From positions 1 through 36,819 of the forward strand of contig JACQUZ010000118.1 in assembly GCA_016210055.1 (NCBI GenBank): a DNA stretch of 36,819 nt, read 5' to 3'. The stretch is from Deltaproteobacteria bacterium (lineage in GTDB: Bacteria; Myxococcota_A; Polyangia; Haliangiales; SHYZ01). Below, in pieces: positions 8,851 to 18,601 of this stretch. Within the stretch, counting starts at the first letter, position 1; each line of letters starts with the position of its first letter. Both the position numbers and the translations under genes were made by a program. The notes beneath the pieces were generated by a model that made no database searches, was not told the origin of the DNA, and saw only the letters and a list, made by a program, of their open reading frames with translations.

Positions 8851-9894
8851 CTAACCAAGACTCGTCCCCGCCTTCTCGAGCCGCCTCTTGAGCTCCGAAA
8901 ATCGCCGCAGGAACTCATAGTGGCGCTCCCGGAACGCTCGCAGGTAGCGACGCTCCCGCTCCCGTGCGCGGTGGGCTCGGGTGAGGTCCCCGAGGTGTGA
9001 TGCAAGCTGCGCGGGCTCGGTAAATCGGTCGATAATCCGAACCTTGCGGGTCATCTCGACAATCTCAAGGGGTCCGCCGTGCCGGTAAGAGAGCACCGTC
9101 AGCTCAGGCGCCTGGGACTTGAGCGCCTTGACCACGAGCGAACCGGGTAGATCGGGGAGCGTGTCCGCCACCAAGGCCACGTGAAATGGCGAGCTCGTCA
9201 CCCGGTCCAAAGCCTCGCCGCCCGTCTGGGCGAGGGCAAAGCAATAACGACCGGGACATTCGGGGCCAAGACGCTCGAGTGCTTGGAAGAGGGCTTCGCT
9301 GACGTCGACCACGAGGATACGGAGCTCTTCGTGGGATTCATCAGCCGGCGAGTCACCGGCAGTGTCCTTGTTCTCCAGGTCGAGGGCCCGACGCTCTGCG
9401 GCCATGAACCGCTTGAGGAAATCGTCCATGGCTTCGCGCACGTCGGAGAGAAGCGAGTCGGTCCGTCCCTTTTCGCTGAGCTCCGTGGTCGCGGTGAGAA
9501 TGCGCTGCTTGAGATACTCCACCTGGTCGGGCGCCTTCACGATGACGTCGTGGGCGCCTGCTCGAAATGCGGTCACGGCCGCGTCGAACGACTTGCGCGG
9601 CGACAGGACGAGCACGGTCGATGTGGGGCAGTGCTCATGTGTTTTCTTCACCGCCGCCACCCCCGCGTTCGCCGAGGGCGTGTCCAGGTCAATGATGACC
9701 ACGGCAAAGAACTTGGTCGCAAGGAGCTCGCCCGCCCGATCGAGGTTCGTCAACGTGGTGACCTGCAACCCGAGAGGGGCCAGAAGCTGGATGAGACCTT
9801 TCTGCACGTTCACATCCCCGTCAATGAGGAGCACTTCGTGCCCGATTAGCTCGCGCGCGCCCGAAATGACCTGACTTTCCAGATCGCTTGCCAC
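8851..9894 (-). CDS. Tandem receiver-domain protein (second receiver degenerate)
   Basis: A 347-aa cytoplasmic signalling protein with two CheY-like receiver domains and no DNA-binding or enzymatic output domain. Receiver 1 (about 18-135) keeps the acidic pair in LLIDGD, the phospho-acceptor Asp in VVIIDLDTP, the Ser in LVLSPRK and the Lys in VIVKAP, so it looks phosphorylatable. Receiver 2 (about 190-310) has VALVADTLPDLPG, where the acceptor position is Ala with an Asp one residue later, and IDRFTEP in place of the conserved Lys-Pro; it is probably not phosphorylated. The last 45 residues are a charged helix rich in Arg and Glu that may form a coiled coil. The start is GTG at 9894. It is divergent from pilT, so a link with twitching motility is conceivable but unproven. 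Confidence 0.85.
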   Translation of the reverse strand: MASDLESQVISGARELIGHEVLLIDGDVNVQKGLIQLLAPLGLQVTTLTNLDRAGELLATKFFAVVIIDLDTPSANAGVAAVKKTHEHCPTSTVLVLSPRKSFDAAVTAFRAGAHDVIVKAPDQVEYLKQRILTATTELSEKGRTDSLLSDVREAMDDFLKRFMAAERRALDLENKDTAGDSPADESHEELRILVVDVSEALFQALERLGPECPGRYCFALAQTGGEALDRVTSSPFHVALVADTLPDLPGSLVVKALKSQAPELTVLSYRHGGPLEIVEMTRKVRIIDRFTEPAQLASHLGDLTRAHRARERERRYLRAFRERHYEFLRRFSELKRRLEKAGTSLG

Positions 9895-9946
9895 CTTGGG
9901 CGCAGCGTAGCACTACTCGGTCGATTCCGCTGGTCCGGCCCTGCTG

Positions 9947-9983
9947 CTGTCGAGCTGTCGACCATCCAGCTGTCAACTGTCGA
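9947..9983 (+). repeat. Four CTGTC(G/A)A repeats upstream of pilT
   Basis: The heptamer CTGTCGA occurs at 9947, 9955 and 9977, with CTGTCAA at 9970, all within 37 bp, 22-58 bp upstream of the pilT ATG. The first two copies start 8 bp apart and the last two 7 bp apart. This could be a multi-site operator in the pilT/receiver intergenic region. Confidence 0.55.
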
Positions 9984-9991
9984 CTAACGTG

Positions 9992-10004
9992 TGATAGCCT
10001 ATCA
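9992..10004 (+). promoter_or_regulatory. Palindrome abutting the pilT start codon
   Basis: TGATAG-C-CTATCA is a perfect 6-1-6 palindrome ending at the base before the pilT ATG. There is no Shine-Dalgarno-like sequence here, so the palindrome sits where one is expected. It may be an operator or an element that controls translation; the function is inferred only from position. Confidence 0.45.
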
Positions 10005-11234
10005 ATGGTGAACCAGATCCTCGACCGCGTGCTCGCAGCGGCTCGGCAGCTTGGGGCATCGGACGTGCACCTGAAGGCGGGTCTCCCTCCGATCTTCCGC
10101 ATCAAGGGAGAGCTCCGCACCGTGCGCGACGTGCCACCGCTCACGAAGGATGTGATTGCCACGTTCGCGATGAACATGATGAACGAGAGGCAGCGGGCCG
10201 AGTTCGAGACGACCTTCGACGTCGACCTGGCTTACGGCACTCCCGACGGGGTTCGCTATCGCGTAAACGTGTTCCAGCAGCGAGGAGCCGTGGGGTTGGT
10301 GATGCGCCTCATCCCACCCGAAGTTCCGCCTTTCGAACGACTCAATCTTCCGCCCGCCGTGCTGAGGCTGGCCGACGAGATGCGGGGGATGATCCTCGTC
10401 ACGGGAATTACCGGGTCGGGCAAGTCCACCACCTTGGCGGCTCTCATCGACTACATCAACTCGCGGCAGGCCTGCCACATCGTCACCATCGAGGATCCGA
10501 TCGAGTACGCGTTTCGCGACAAGCGCTCCATCGTCAACCAGCGCGAGCTGGGGTTCGACACCAGGAGCTTCTCCAAGGCGCTCAGGGCTGCCCTCCGACA
10601 GGATCCCGATGTAATCCTCGTCGGAGAAATGCGCGATCTAGAGACCGCCGAGATCGCTCTCGTCGCTGCCGAGACTGGGCACCTCGTGCTCTCGACCCTG
10701 CACACGGTCGACGCGACGGAGACCGTGAACCGCATCGTGTCCATCTTCCCGCCGCACCAGCAGGTGCAAATTCGCCTCCAGCTGGCGGTGGTCCTCAAGG
10801 GTGTGGTGTCCCAGAGGCTGATTCCACGGGCAGATGGAAAGGGGATGGTCCCCGCCGTCGAGATTCTCGTCGGCACGGCGAGGGTTCGCGAGCTCATTGA
10901 AGACCAGCAGCGCACCCGGGAGTTACACGATGCCATTGCACAGGGACGCGAACCCTATGGCATGGTGTCGTTCGACCAATCCTTGGCGGAGCTCGTGCAA
11001 AGACAGCTGGTCACCTACGAAGAGGCGCTTCGTCATTCCTCGACGCCCGACGATTTTGCGCTCCTCTTCCGCGGTGTCTCAGCGACGAGCGCCGGGGACG
11101 CATGGCAACAAGAGCAGATGCTGCGCCAGAACATGGGAAATGCGTCGGGGCCCACGAGAAGGGTGCCCCAGACGTCGCCCCCTGGACAAGTGAACCCCAT
11201 GGAGTTCGAAATCGAGCGATTCAAAAAGGACTGA
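10005..11234 (+). CDS. pilT: Type IV pilus retraction ATPase PilT
   Basis: A 409-aa cytoplasmic hexameric ATPase that powers pilus retraction in twitching (social) motility. Typical PilT features are present: the N-terminal ASDVHLKAGLPPIFRIKGEL, Walker A GITGSGKSTT, the Asp box IVTIEDPIEYAF, Walker B DPDVILVGEMRD, and the His box GHLVLSTLHT. The C-terminal part has VRELIEDQQ in place of the usual AIRNLIRE-type helix, followed by an extra Pro/Gln-rich tail of about 40 residues. The ATG at 10005 gives the normal PilT N-terminus; the frame is open further upstream but that translation is not PilT-like. A GTG follows immediately as an alternative start. The next gene begins 4 bp after the stop. 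Confidence 0.95.
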   Translation: MVNQILDRVLAAARQLGASDVHLKAGLPPIFRIKGELRTVRDVPPLTKDVIATFAMNMMNERQRAEFETTFDVDLAYGTPDGVRYRVNVFQQRGAVGLVMRLIPPEVPPFERLNLPPAVLRLADEMRGMILVTGITGSGKSTTLAALIDYINSRQACHIVTIEDPIEYAFRDKRSIVNQRELGFDTRSFSKALRAALRQDPDVILVGEMRDLETAEIALVAAETGHLVLSTLHTVDATETVNRIVSIFPPHQQVQIRLQLAVVLKGVVSQRLIPRADGKGMVPAVEILVGTARVRELIEDQQRTRELHDAIAQGREPYGMVSFDQSLAELVQRQLVTYEEALRHSSTPDDFALLFRGVSATSAGDAWQQEQMLRQNMGNASGPTRRVPQTSPPGQVNPMEFEIERFKKD

Positions 11235-11238
11235 CCCC

Positions 11239-12594
11239 ATGAAAATAACTTCTCTATGCCGTGCCCACCTTGTGGGAGCCCTCGTCCTGTTGTTGTTCTC
11301 GAGCACTGCTTGGGCCAAGAAGCGGGTCGTCGTCCTTGGCTTCTCCGGTCCGTCACCGGACAAGGCAGAAAGCGCGGTCCAGCAGCTCATCGAGAGCTCT
11401 CACGAGCTGGTGCCGGGCGCCGATTACTTGGGAGCCAAGAAACGACTGGGCATAAAGTCGTCCTCCGACCGCGACGTGGCCCGAACCTGCGCCGAGCTCA
11501 AGGCGGACGCGGTGGTGGAAGGTAGCCTAAAGAAGAAAGGCAAGCGCTGGGCGCTGACGGTGGTGGTGAGAGAGGGGTTGAGCGGAAGAACCATCGACAC
11601 CATCACGGTGACGCTGCCGCCATCCAAGGCGGTCGACAAGGCGGCGGCGCGGCAGCTTTCCAAGATCCATGCGGCCATTGAAACCGTGGTGGCGATTGCC
11701 GAAGAGCCCGCGTCGCCCAGCAGTGACCCCACCTCCGAAGAGAGCGACCCTACTCCGGAGCCTGACGAGGATTCAACCGAGAGCGAGGACTCGGAATCCG
11801 CCGGCACTGAAGCCGGGCTCTCGGCAACCACGCGGACTCGCCGGACCGCAGCCGCCGAGCTCAGGGCAGGCGTATCCCTGGTTGGACGCAACATGAATTT
11901 CAACTATCAGTCCAGCGTGACGACCAAGCCGTGGGGTTACCGAAACGACCTGCCGGTCGCAGGCGTCGTCGTGGCAGCCGAGGTTTATCCCATGGCCTTC
12001 GGCAAGCGTACCGGCTGGATGTCGGCTTTCGGCCTCGAATTCACCGCCGACAAGGTGGTCGCCATCAAGTCCAAGCTGGGAGACAAGGAGCTCGACACCA
12101 GCCTTTCCAGGTTCGGCGGCGGCCTCCTTTACCGTTGGAACTTCGGCAAGGGTGAGAATGGCCCCACGGTCAAGCTCGGGACAGGATGGGAACGGATCTC
12201 GTTCGCCATCGACGGCAATGGAGAAGAGGTGGACTTGCCCAACGTGACCTACGATTCACTAGCCGTGGGAGGGGGCCTGCGCTGGCCGTTCGGTAAGAAG
12301 TTCGCCGCATCGACAGACGTGCGCTACCTCTTGGTCATGTCCACCGGCGACATGGAGAAGAAGGAGAACTACGGTGGCGCTGGCGTCAGTGGCCTGAACG
12401 CGGACGTCGGGCTCGAGTACGCGCTCACCCCCAAGCTCGGCCTAAGGTGTGGTTTCCGGATCACCCGCTTCGCCTATGACTTCGATGGAACCGGAACCAA
12501 GTCGACCAACCGCGACACAGACCCCGAGCAGGACGTCGGCGGCGCCGTGGACCGCTACATGGGGGGCTATCTCGTCGCGGGGTATGTTTTCTGA
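11239..12594 (+). CDS. Secreted protein with N-terminal TolB/FlgO-like fold and C-terminal barrel-like region
   Basis: A 451-aa exported protein of unknown function. Residues 1-26 form a Sec signal peptide (hydrophobic LVGALVLLLFSSTAWA, cleavage after AWA). The mature start KKRVVVLGFSG plus the next 130 residues look like the alpha/beta domain of TolB-N/FlgO-type lipoproteins, which sense or build small periplasmic assemblies (weak resemblance). An acidic Ser/Pro/Glu linker (about 155-195) follows. The last 240 residues alternate polar and aromatic residues in short strands and end in GGYLVAGYVF, an aromatic C-terminus typical of outer-membrane beta barrels. AAGGA sits at the pilT stop and the ATG lies 4 bp downstream of it, so it is probably coexpressed with pilT. 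Confidence 0.8.
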   Translation: MKITSLCRAHLVGALVLLLFSSTAWAKKRVVVLGFSGPSPDKAESAVQQLIESSHELVPGADYLGAKKRLGIKSSSDRDVARTCAELKADAVVEGSLKKKGKRWALTVVVREGLSGRTIDTITVTLPPSKAVDKAAARQLSKIHAAIETVVAIAEEPASPSSDPTSEESDPTPEPDEDSTESEDSESAGTEAGLSATTRTRRTAAAELRAGVSLVGRNMNFNYQSSVTTKPWGYRNDLPVAGVVVAAEVYPMAFGKRTGWMSAFGLEFTADKVVAIKSKLGDKELDTSLSRFGGGLLYRWNFGKGENGPTVKLGTGWERISFAIDGNGEEVDLPNVTYDSLAVGGGLRWPFGKKFAASTDVRYLLVMSTGDMEKKENYGGAGVSGLNADVGLEYALTPKLGLRCGFRITRFAYDFDGTGTKSTNRDTDPEQDVGGAVDRYMGGYLVAGYVF

Positions 12595-12609
12595 TACATA
12601 TCCTCCTCC

Positions 12610-15273
<2,664 letters not shown>

Positions 15274-15552
15274 GTGAACCACCATGCCCCAGGCCGTTGC
15301 GGAATAGAGGAAGAAGAAGAGGAGCAAGGCCGAGGAGAGCTTCCTTCCGAGGAGGCTCCAGCCGAAGGTCACCAAAACGAGCGGTATCCACGGCGAACCA
15401 TGCATGATGCTTGCCTCCGGGCGACATGCAGGCATCCAGCAATTTTTGAACCACAGTGAAAAAGCGCGTGCTTTCGGACCCATCAGGTGCCTGAGCGGGG
15501 CGCGTGGGCCCAAGTGCGGCACCGCCCATGCCGAGATTTGTCCATGGGCGCG

Positions 15553-15592
15553 GCCTGCGGGCCCCTTGTGCTCCCGGCAAGCCCCCGCAGGC
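15553..15592 (+). terminator. Structured hairpin, possible terminator of alaS transcripts
   Basis: GCCTGCGGG (15553-15561) pairs perfectly with CCCGCAGGC (15584-15592), and inside the loop CTTG (15565-15568) pairs with CAAG (15578-15581). No U-tract follows, so a classical intrinsic terminator is not proven. It ends exactly where the promoter of the PilZ gene begins, consistent with a transcription boundary. Confidence 0.4.
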
Positions 15593-15621
15593 TTGACGAC
15601 CATTTGCAGCCCGCGGATACT
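15593..15621 (+). promoter_or_regulatory. Sigma-70-type promoter of the PilZ gene
   Basis: TTGACG (15593-15598) and GATACT (15616-15621) are separated by 17 bp. This gives 5 of 6 and 4 of 6 consensus matches with ideal spacing. Transcription would start near 15628, leaving a very short leader before the GTG at 15642. Confidence 0.5.
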
Positions 15622-15641
15622 CGTACTCTCGGGGGTTATTC

Positions 15642-17162
15642 GTGTCGACGGATCCACCAAGTGCCAGTGACCCGCCTGCGTTCCTGCGGGTCAAGCTGAA
15701 GTACGCCGACATCGACACGTTCGTCGAGAAATTCGCGCCCAACGTGAACCGGGGGGGCTTCTTCCTGGCGAGCCGGACACCGAAACCCGTTGGCACGACC
15801 ATTCGATTCGAGCTCCTCGCAGTGGACGGAAAGCTGAAGCTTCTCAAGGGGGAAGGAACGGTGGCCTGGGTGCGCGAGTTCGACCCGAAGGTACCCGAGC
15901 GCGCCCACGGCATGGGGATCAAGTTCTCGAAGCTGGACGCCGACAGCCGCAAGGTGGTTGACCGAATCCTTCAGGTGAAGCGAGAGAAGGGAGTGAAGGA
16001 CGAGTCGGCCGTGCCCGCGCCCATGGTCATGACGGAGAGTGGCCCGGTGGCCGTGCTCAAGGACGGGCTGCAGACGATCCCACCGGCTGAACATCGCGCG
16101 AGCAACGCGCGGCCCAACGCGCGATCAGAGGAGGCTCGTGGGTCTCTGCCCGACGAGGGGGAGAGCACGCCTTCCTTGCGCGTGGAGCGCGAGTCGTCCC
16201 AGCGGGGTGCCGGGACAGTTACCCCCCCGATCGAGTCAAGAGCTGGCGATTTATCGACAGGTCCTGAGCGCCCACCAGAACCCAGGAAAAGGACATCGAC
16301 CCCAGTGCGTGGAACGATTCTCGGCCCCCCACCCGTGGCCCTTTCAAGCCCTCCCTTGGCAACGAGCCCCTCCGTGACCCCCGGACTTCTTTCTGAGCCT
16401 GGGCCACCAGCGTCCAAGGCAATTGTCCAGTCACTCGGTGTTCCGAGGAGCCCGTCGGCCAGTGATGCCGGCGACCTGGATGCTCTCTTGGCCGCGAGCC
16501 CGCCGGACCTGGACAAGGTGGTTGCGCGCGCTCGTGCCCTCGCCCGTGGAAGCCTGATCCCCAAGGGGGGCCAAGGTTCGGGCGCGAGCTTGGAGGGCGA
16601 CTTGGAGCAGCTCCTCGTGAAAGCGCCGATCGAGACCGTCGGCCTGGACGAAGCCGTCGCTGGCCTTGCGGCCATGGCCGGCGCGGGCCAGGCAACGCCG
16701 CGGGGGGAAGCTCGAGAAACCGGCAAAGTCCAAGCAATCCAAGAGAACGTCGAGCGGGAGACGGCGGTGCCGCTCTCGGTGACGCCGGAGGTCACCGATC
16801 CGACCCCGACGTTCACGCCCTTGGATCCTCCCCCCAGGGCCCCCATTTCTCCGTCGGCGATTGTCGACATGGTGATCCAAGGGGAAGATGGCGCTAGCAT
16901 GGCTCTCGACGGGGAGCCCGTCGTCAAGGCAATCCCCCTCGTGCCGGTAGCCTCCGAGGAGGTAGCGACTGCCCTAGACGATTCGCTCGAGCTCAAGATC
17001 GACGACGAAGATGACCCCTGTGAGCCCACCTCGCCGGGGCGTGGCTGGGACGAGCCTCCATCTCTCGGGGCCGCCGGCGAAGAAGAGCCTGCCCTCGGTC
17101 CGGAGGACGACGGATCTCACGCGGAAAAGAAGGGCTTCTTCAAGAAGCTGTTCCGCAAGTAG
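15642..17162 (+). CDS. PilZ domain protein (TIGR02266 type) with a long disordered tail
   Basis: A 506-aa cytoplasmic protein. Residues about 13-115 are a PilZ-like domain of the myxobacterial TIGR02266 type (LRVKLKYADIDTFVEKFAPNVNRGGFFL, shown here in two parts: LRVKLKYADIDTF and NVNRGGFFLAS; then GTTIRFEL and AHGMGIKFSKLD). The RxxxR/D-S-x-x-G c-di-GMP motif is not obvious, so ligand binding is uncertain. The remaining 390 residues are Pro/Ser/Glu-rich and probably disordered, ending in a basic amphipathic tail KKGFFKKLFRK that might touch the membrane. Residues about 167-198 are encoded by a DNA repeat shared with the DUF4388 gene at 21.7-24.2 kb. The start is GTG at 15642, just behind a good promoter. 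Confidence 0.85.
   Translation: MSTDPPSASDPPAFLRVKLKYADIDTFVEKFAPNVNRGGFFLASRTPKPVGTTIRFELLAVDGKLKLLKGEGTVAWVREFDPKVPERAHGMGIKFSKLDADSRKVVDRILQVKREKGVKDESAVPAPMVMTESGPVAVLKDGLQTIPPAEHRASNARPNARSEEARGSLPDEGESTPSLRVERESSQRGAGTVTPPIESRAGDLSTGPERPPEPRKRTSTPVRGTILGPPPVALSSPPLATSPSVTPGLLSEPGPPASKAIVQSLGVPRSPSASDAGDLDALLAASPPDLDKVVARARALARGSLIPKGGQGSGASLEGDLEQLLVKAPIETVGLDEAVAGLAAMAGAGQATPRGEARETGKVQAIQENVERETAVPLSVTPEVTDPTPTFTPLDPPPRAPISPSAIVDMVIQGEDGASMALDGEPVVKAIPLVPVASEEVATALDDSLELKIDDEDDPCEPTSPGRGWDEPPSLGAAGEEEPALGPEDDGSHAEKKGFFKKLFRK
16141..16260 (+). repeat. Dispersed in-frame repeat, copy 1 (with adjacent hairpin)
   Basis: Positions 16141-16236 match the minus strand of 22265-22360 without gaps at about 75 of 96 bases by hand count. 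Identical blocks include ACGCCTTCCTTGCGCG and CCAGCGGGGTGC. Both copies are read in the same frame. Just beyond, CTG-g-CGAT (16243-16250) and ATCG-a-CAG (16253-16260) form a small hairpin, at the place where copy 2 has a much larger one. Confidence 0.7.
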
Positions 17163-17171
17163 CGCACTCGA

Positions 17172-18503
17172 TCAATATCGAACCGCCTCGATGAACTGGC
17201 CCAGGTGACCCTTGGCGGCGTGGAACGCATCCCGCACGCGATCGGCGGGGGCCAGGCCACTCTCGACCACCTCGTCGAGCGGTGTCAGTGCGCTCTCCTC
17301 ATCTTTCGCCACGCGAGCAAGACCCTGATGCGCTAGCACCAAGAGCTCTCGCGCCACGTCGCGCACGGAGCCCCACTTCGGGACCCGCGCCCTGAGCCCC
17401 TCGAGCGGCACGGCCTCGCGCAGCGCAAGGCGCTGGTCGAAGCTCAGGTGCGCAAGGAGAGACGTCGCACCTCGACACGCGTCGTCGTCGTACAAGAGTC
17501 CCTTCCAAAGGGCAGGGAGGGCGTACACGAACGGGAGTGGTCCCGTGTCGGCACCACGGAGCTCGATGTATTGCTTCAAGCGGACTTCTGGAAAGAGGGT
17601 CGAGACGTGCAGTTCCCAGTCGGCCATGGTTGCCCGCTCACCAGCAAATCCCTCGCGAAGAAAGCGGCGAAAGGTCATGCCCCGAGCAGGAATGTAACGC
17701 CCGCGGTAGACGAAGAACATGGGCACATCCAACGCCCATTCGACATACCGACGGAAGATGTCTCCGCCAGCCTCAAATACAAAAGGGACCAGCCCGCATC
17801 GGTCGGGATCGGTCTCGATCCAAGCGCGCGCCCGGTAGGACGCGTAACCAGAGTCCTTCCCGTCGACGATGGGGGAGTTGGCCAGGAGCGCGGTCACGAC
17901 CGACGTCACGCTCATGGCTGCCTCGAGTTTTCGGGCGGCGTCCTCCTCGTCAGAGAAGTCGATGTTCGCCTGAACCGTGGCCGTGCGCTTCATCATCTCG
18001 AGCGAAAGGCGGCCGCGGGTGGGCAGGTACTCGCGCATGATCTTGTACCGCCCCTTGGGGACCCATGGGACCTCTTCGAGGGTGCCAAGCGGTCGGAACC
18101 CGAGCGCCAGCCACGCGATACCCAATCGCCTGGAGCCCTCGGCAAGCTCTGCCAAGTGCCCGCTTATCTCCTCTCTTGTCTCGGCGAGGCGAGCATGAGG
18201 CGCGCCCGATAGCTCGAGCTGTCCACCCGGTTCCAGGGTGATCCGCGCCGAGCCGCGGGACAGGGCGATGATGTCGTCGCCTTCGAGCATGGGTGCCCAC
18301 GCCTTGCTCTGCATGAGGTCATGGAATAAGGCCAGGATGCTCCGCTCGCCTGCATGGGGCACGGCCGCACCACTGTCCAAGAGAATGCCGATCTTCTCGT
18401 GCTCGGTCCCCACCCTCCAGGCGTGACGGGGTTTCGCCGCCGCCGAGAAATATGCGGCGAGCTCATCCACGCTCCCGATGGGTCGTTCGGCGCTCTCTGC
18501 CAT
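17172..18503 (-). CDS. gshA: Glutamate-cysteine ligase (plant/GCS2-like type)
   Basis: A 443-aa cytosolic enzyme that makes gamma-glutamylcysteine from Glu, Cys and ATP, the first step of glutathione synthesis. Family hallmarks are VGTEHEKIG near the N-terminus, SARITLEPGGQLELSGAP, the KGRYKIMREYLPTRG stretch, TATVQANIDFSDE, and the C-terminal YIELRGADTGPLPFV. This pattern is that of the plant/proteobacterial GCS2-like class rather than the E. coli enzyme. The ATG at 18503 gives the normal N-terminus; the frame is open further upstream to 18623 but that translation looks unrelated. No gshB is in the window. It converges on the PilZ gene (9 bp apart) and is divergent from the FHA activator. 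Confidence 0.92.
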   Translation of the reverse strand: MAESAERPIGSVDELAAYFSAAAKPRHAWRVGTEHEKIGILLDSGAAVPHAGERSILALFHDLMQSKAWAPMLEGDDIIALSRGSARITLEPGGQLELSGAPHARLAETREEISGHLAELAEGSRRLGIAWLALGFRPLGTLEEVPWVPKGRYKIMREYLPTRGRLSLEMMKRTATVQANIDFSDEEDAARKLEAAMSVTSVVTALLANSPIVDGKDSGYASYRARAWIETDPDRCGLVPFVFEAGGDIFRRYVEWALDVPMFFVYRGRYIPARGMTFRRFLREGFAGERATMADWELHVSTLFPEVRLKQYIELRGADTGPLPFVYALPALWKGLLYDDDACRGATSLLAHLSFDQRLALREAVPLEGLRARVPKWGSVRDVARELLVLAHQGLARVAKDEESALTPLDEVVESGLAPADRVRDAFHAAKGHLGQFIEAVRY

Positions 18504-18601
18504 GGAACAGATGAGCGTAGCAGAGAAAGGTTCCGGATCCGCAAAAGGAAGATGGGATCTCACTCCCAACCCGGCATGATATTCTGGACAAGCCTCCTCC
18601 A

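Larger units (their letters stand above)
15274..15641. other. Intergenic region between alaS and the PilZ gene
   Basis: This 368-bp gap has no convincing complete gene. It holds a short hairpin AAAGC-GCGT-GCTTT (15461-15474), a larger hairpin (15553-15592) and a promoter (15593-15621). On the minus strand an ATG at 15405, with GGAGG just upstream, opens a strongly hydrophobic translation. That frame then runs on as antisense of alaS, so it could be a gene remnant or chance. Confidence 0.7.

Noticed and set aside
15461..15474. AAAGC-GCGT-GCTTT hairpin as an intrinsic terminator of alaS
   Set aside because: The stem is only 5 bp and no U-tract follows, so termination is unlikely from this site alone.
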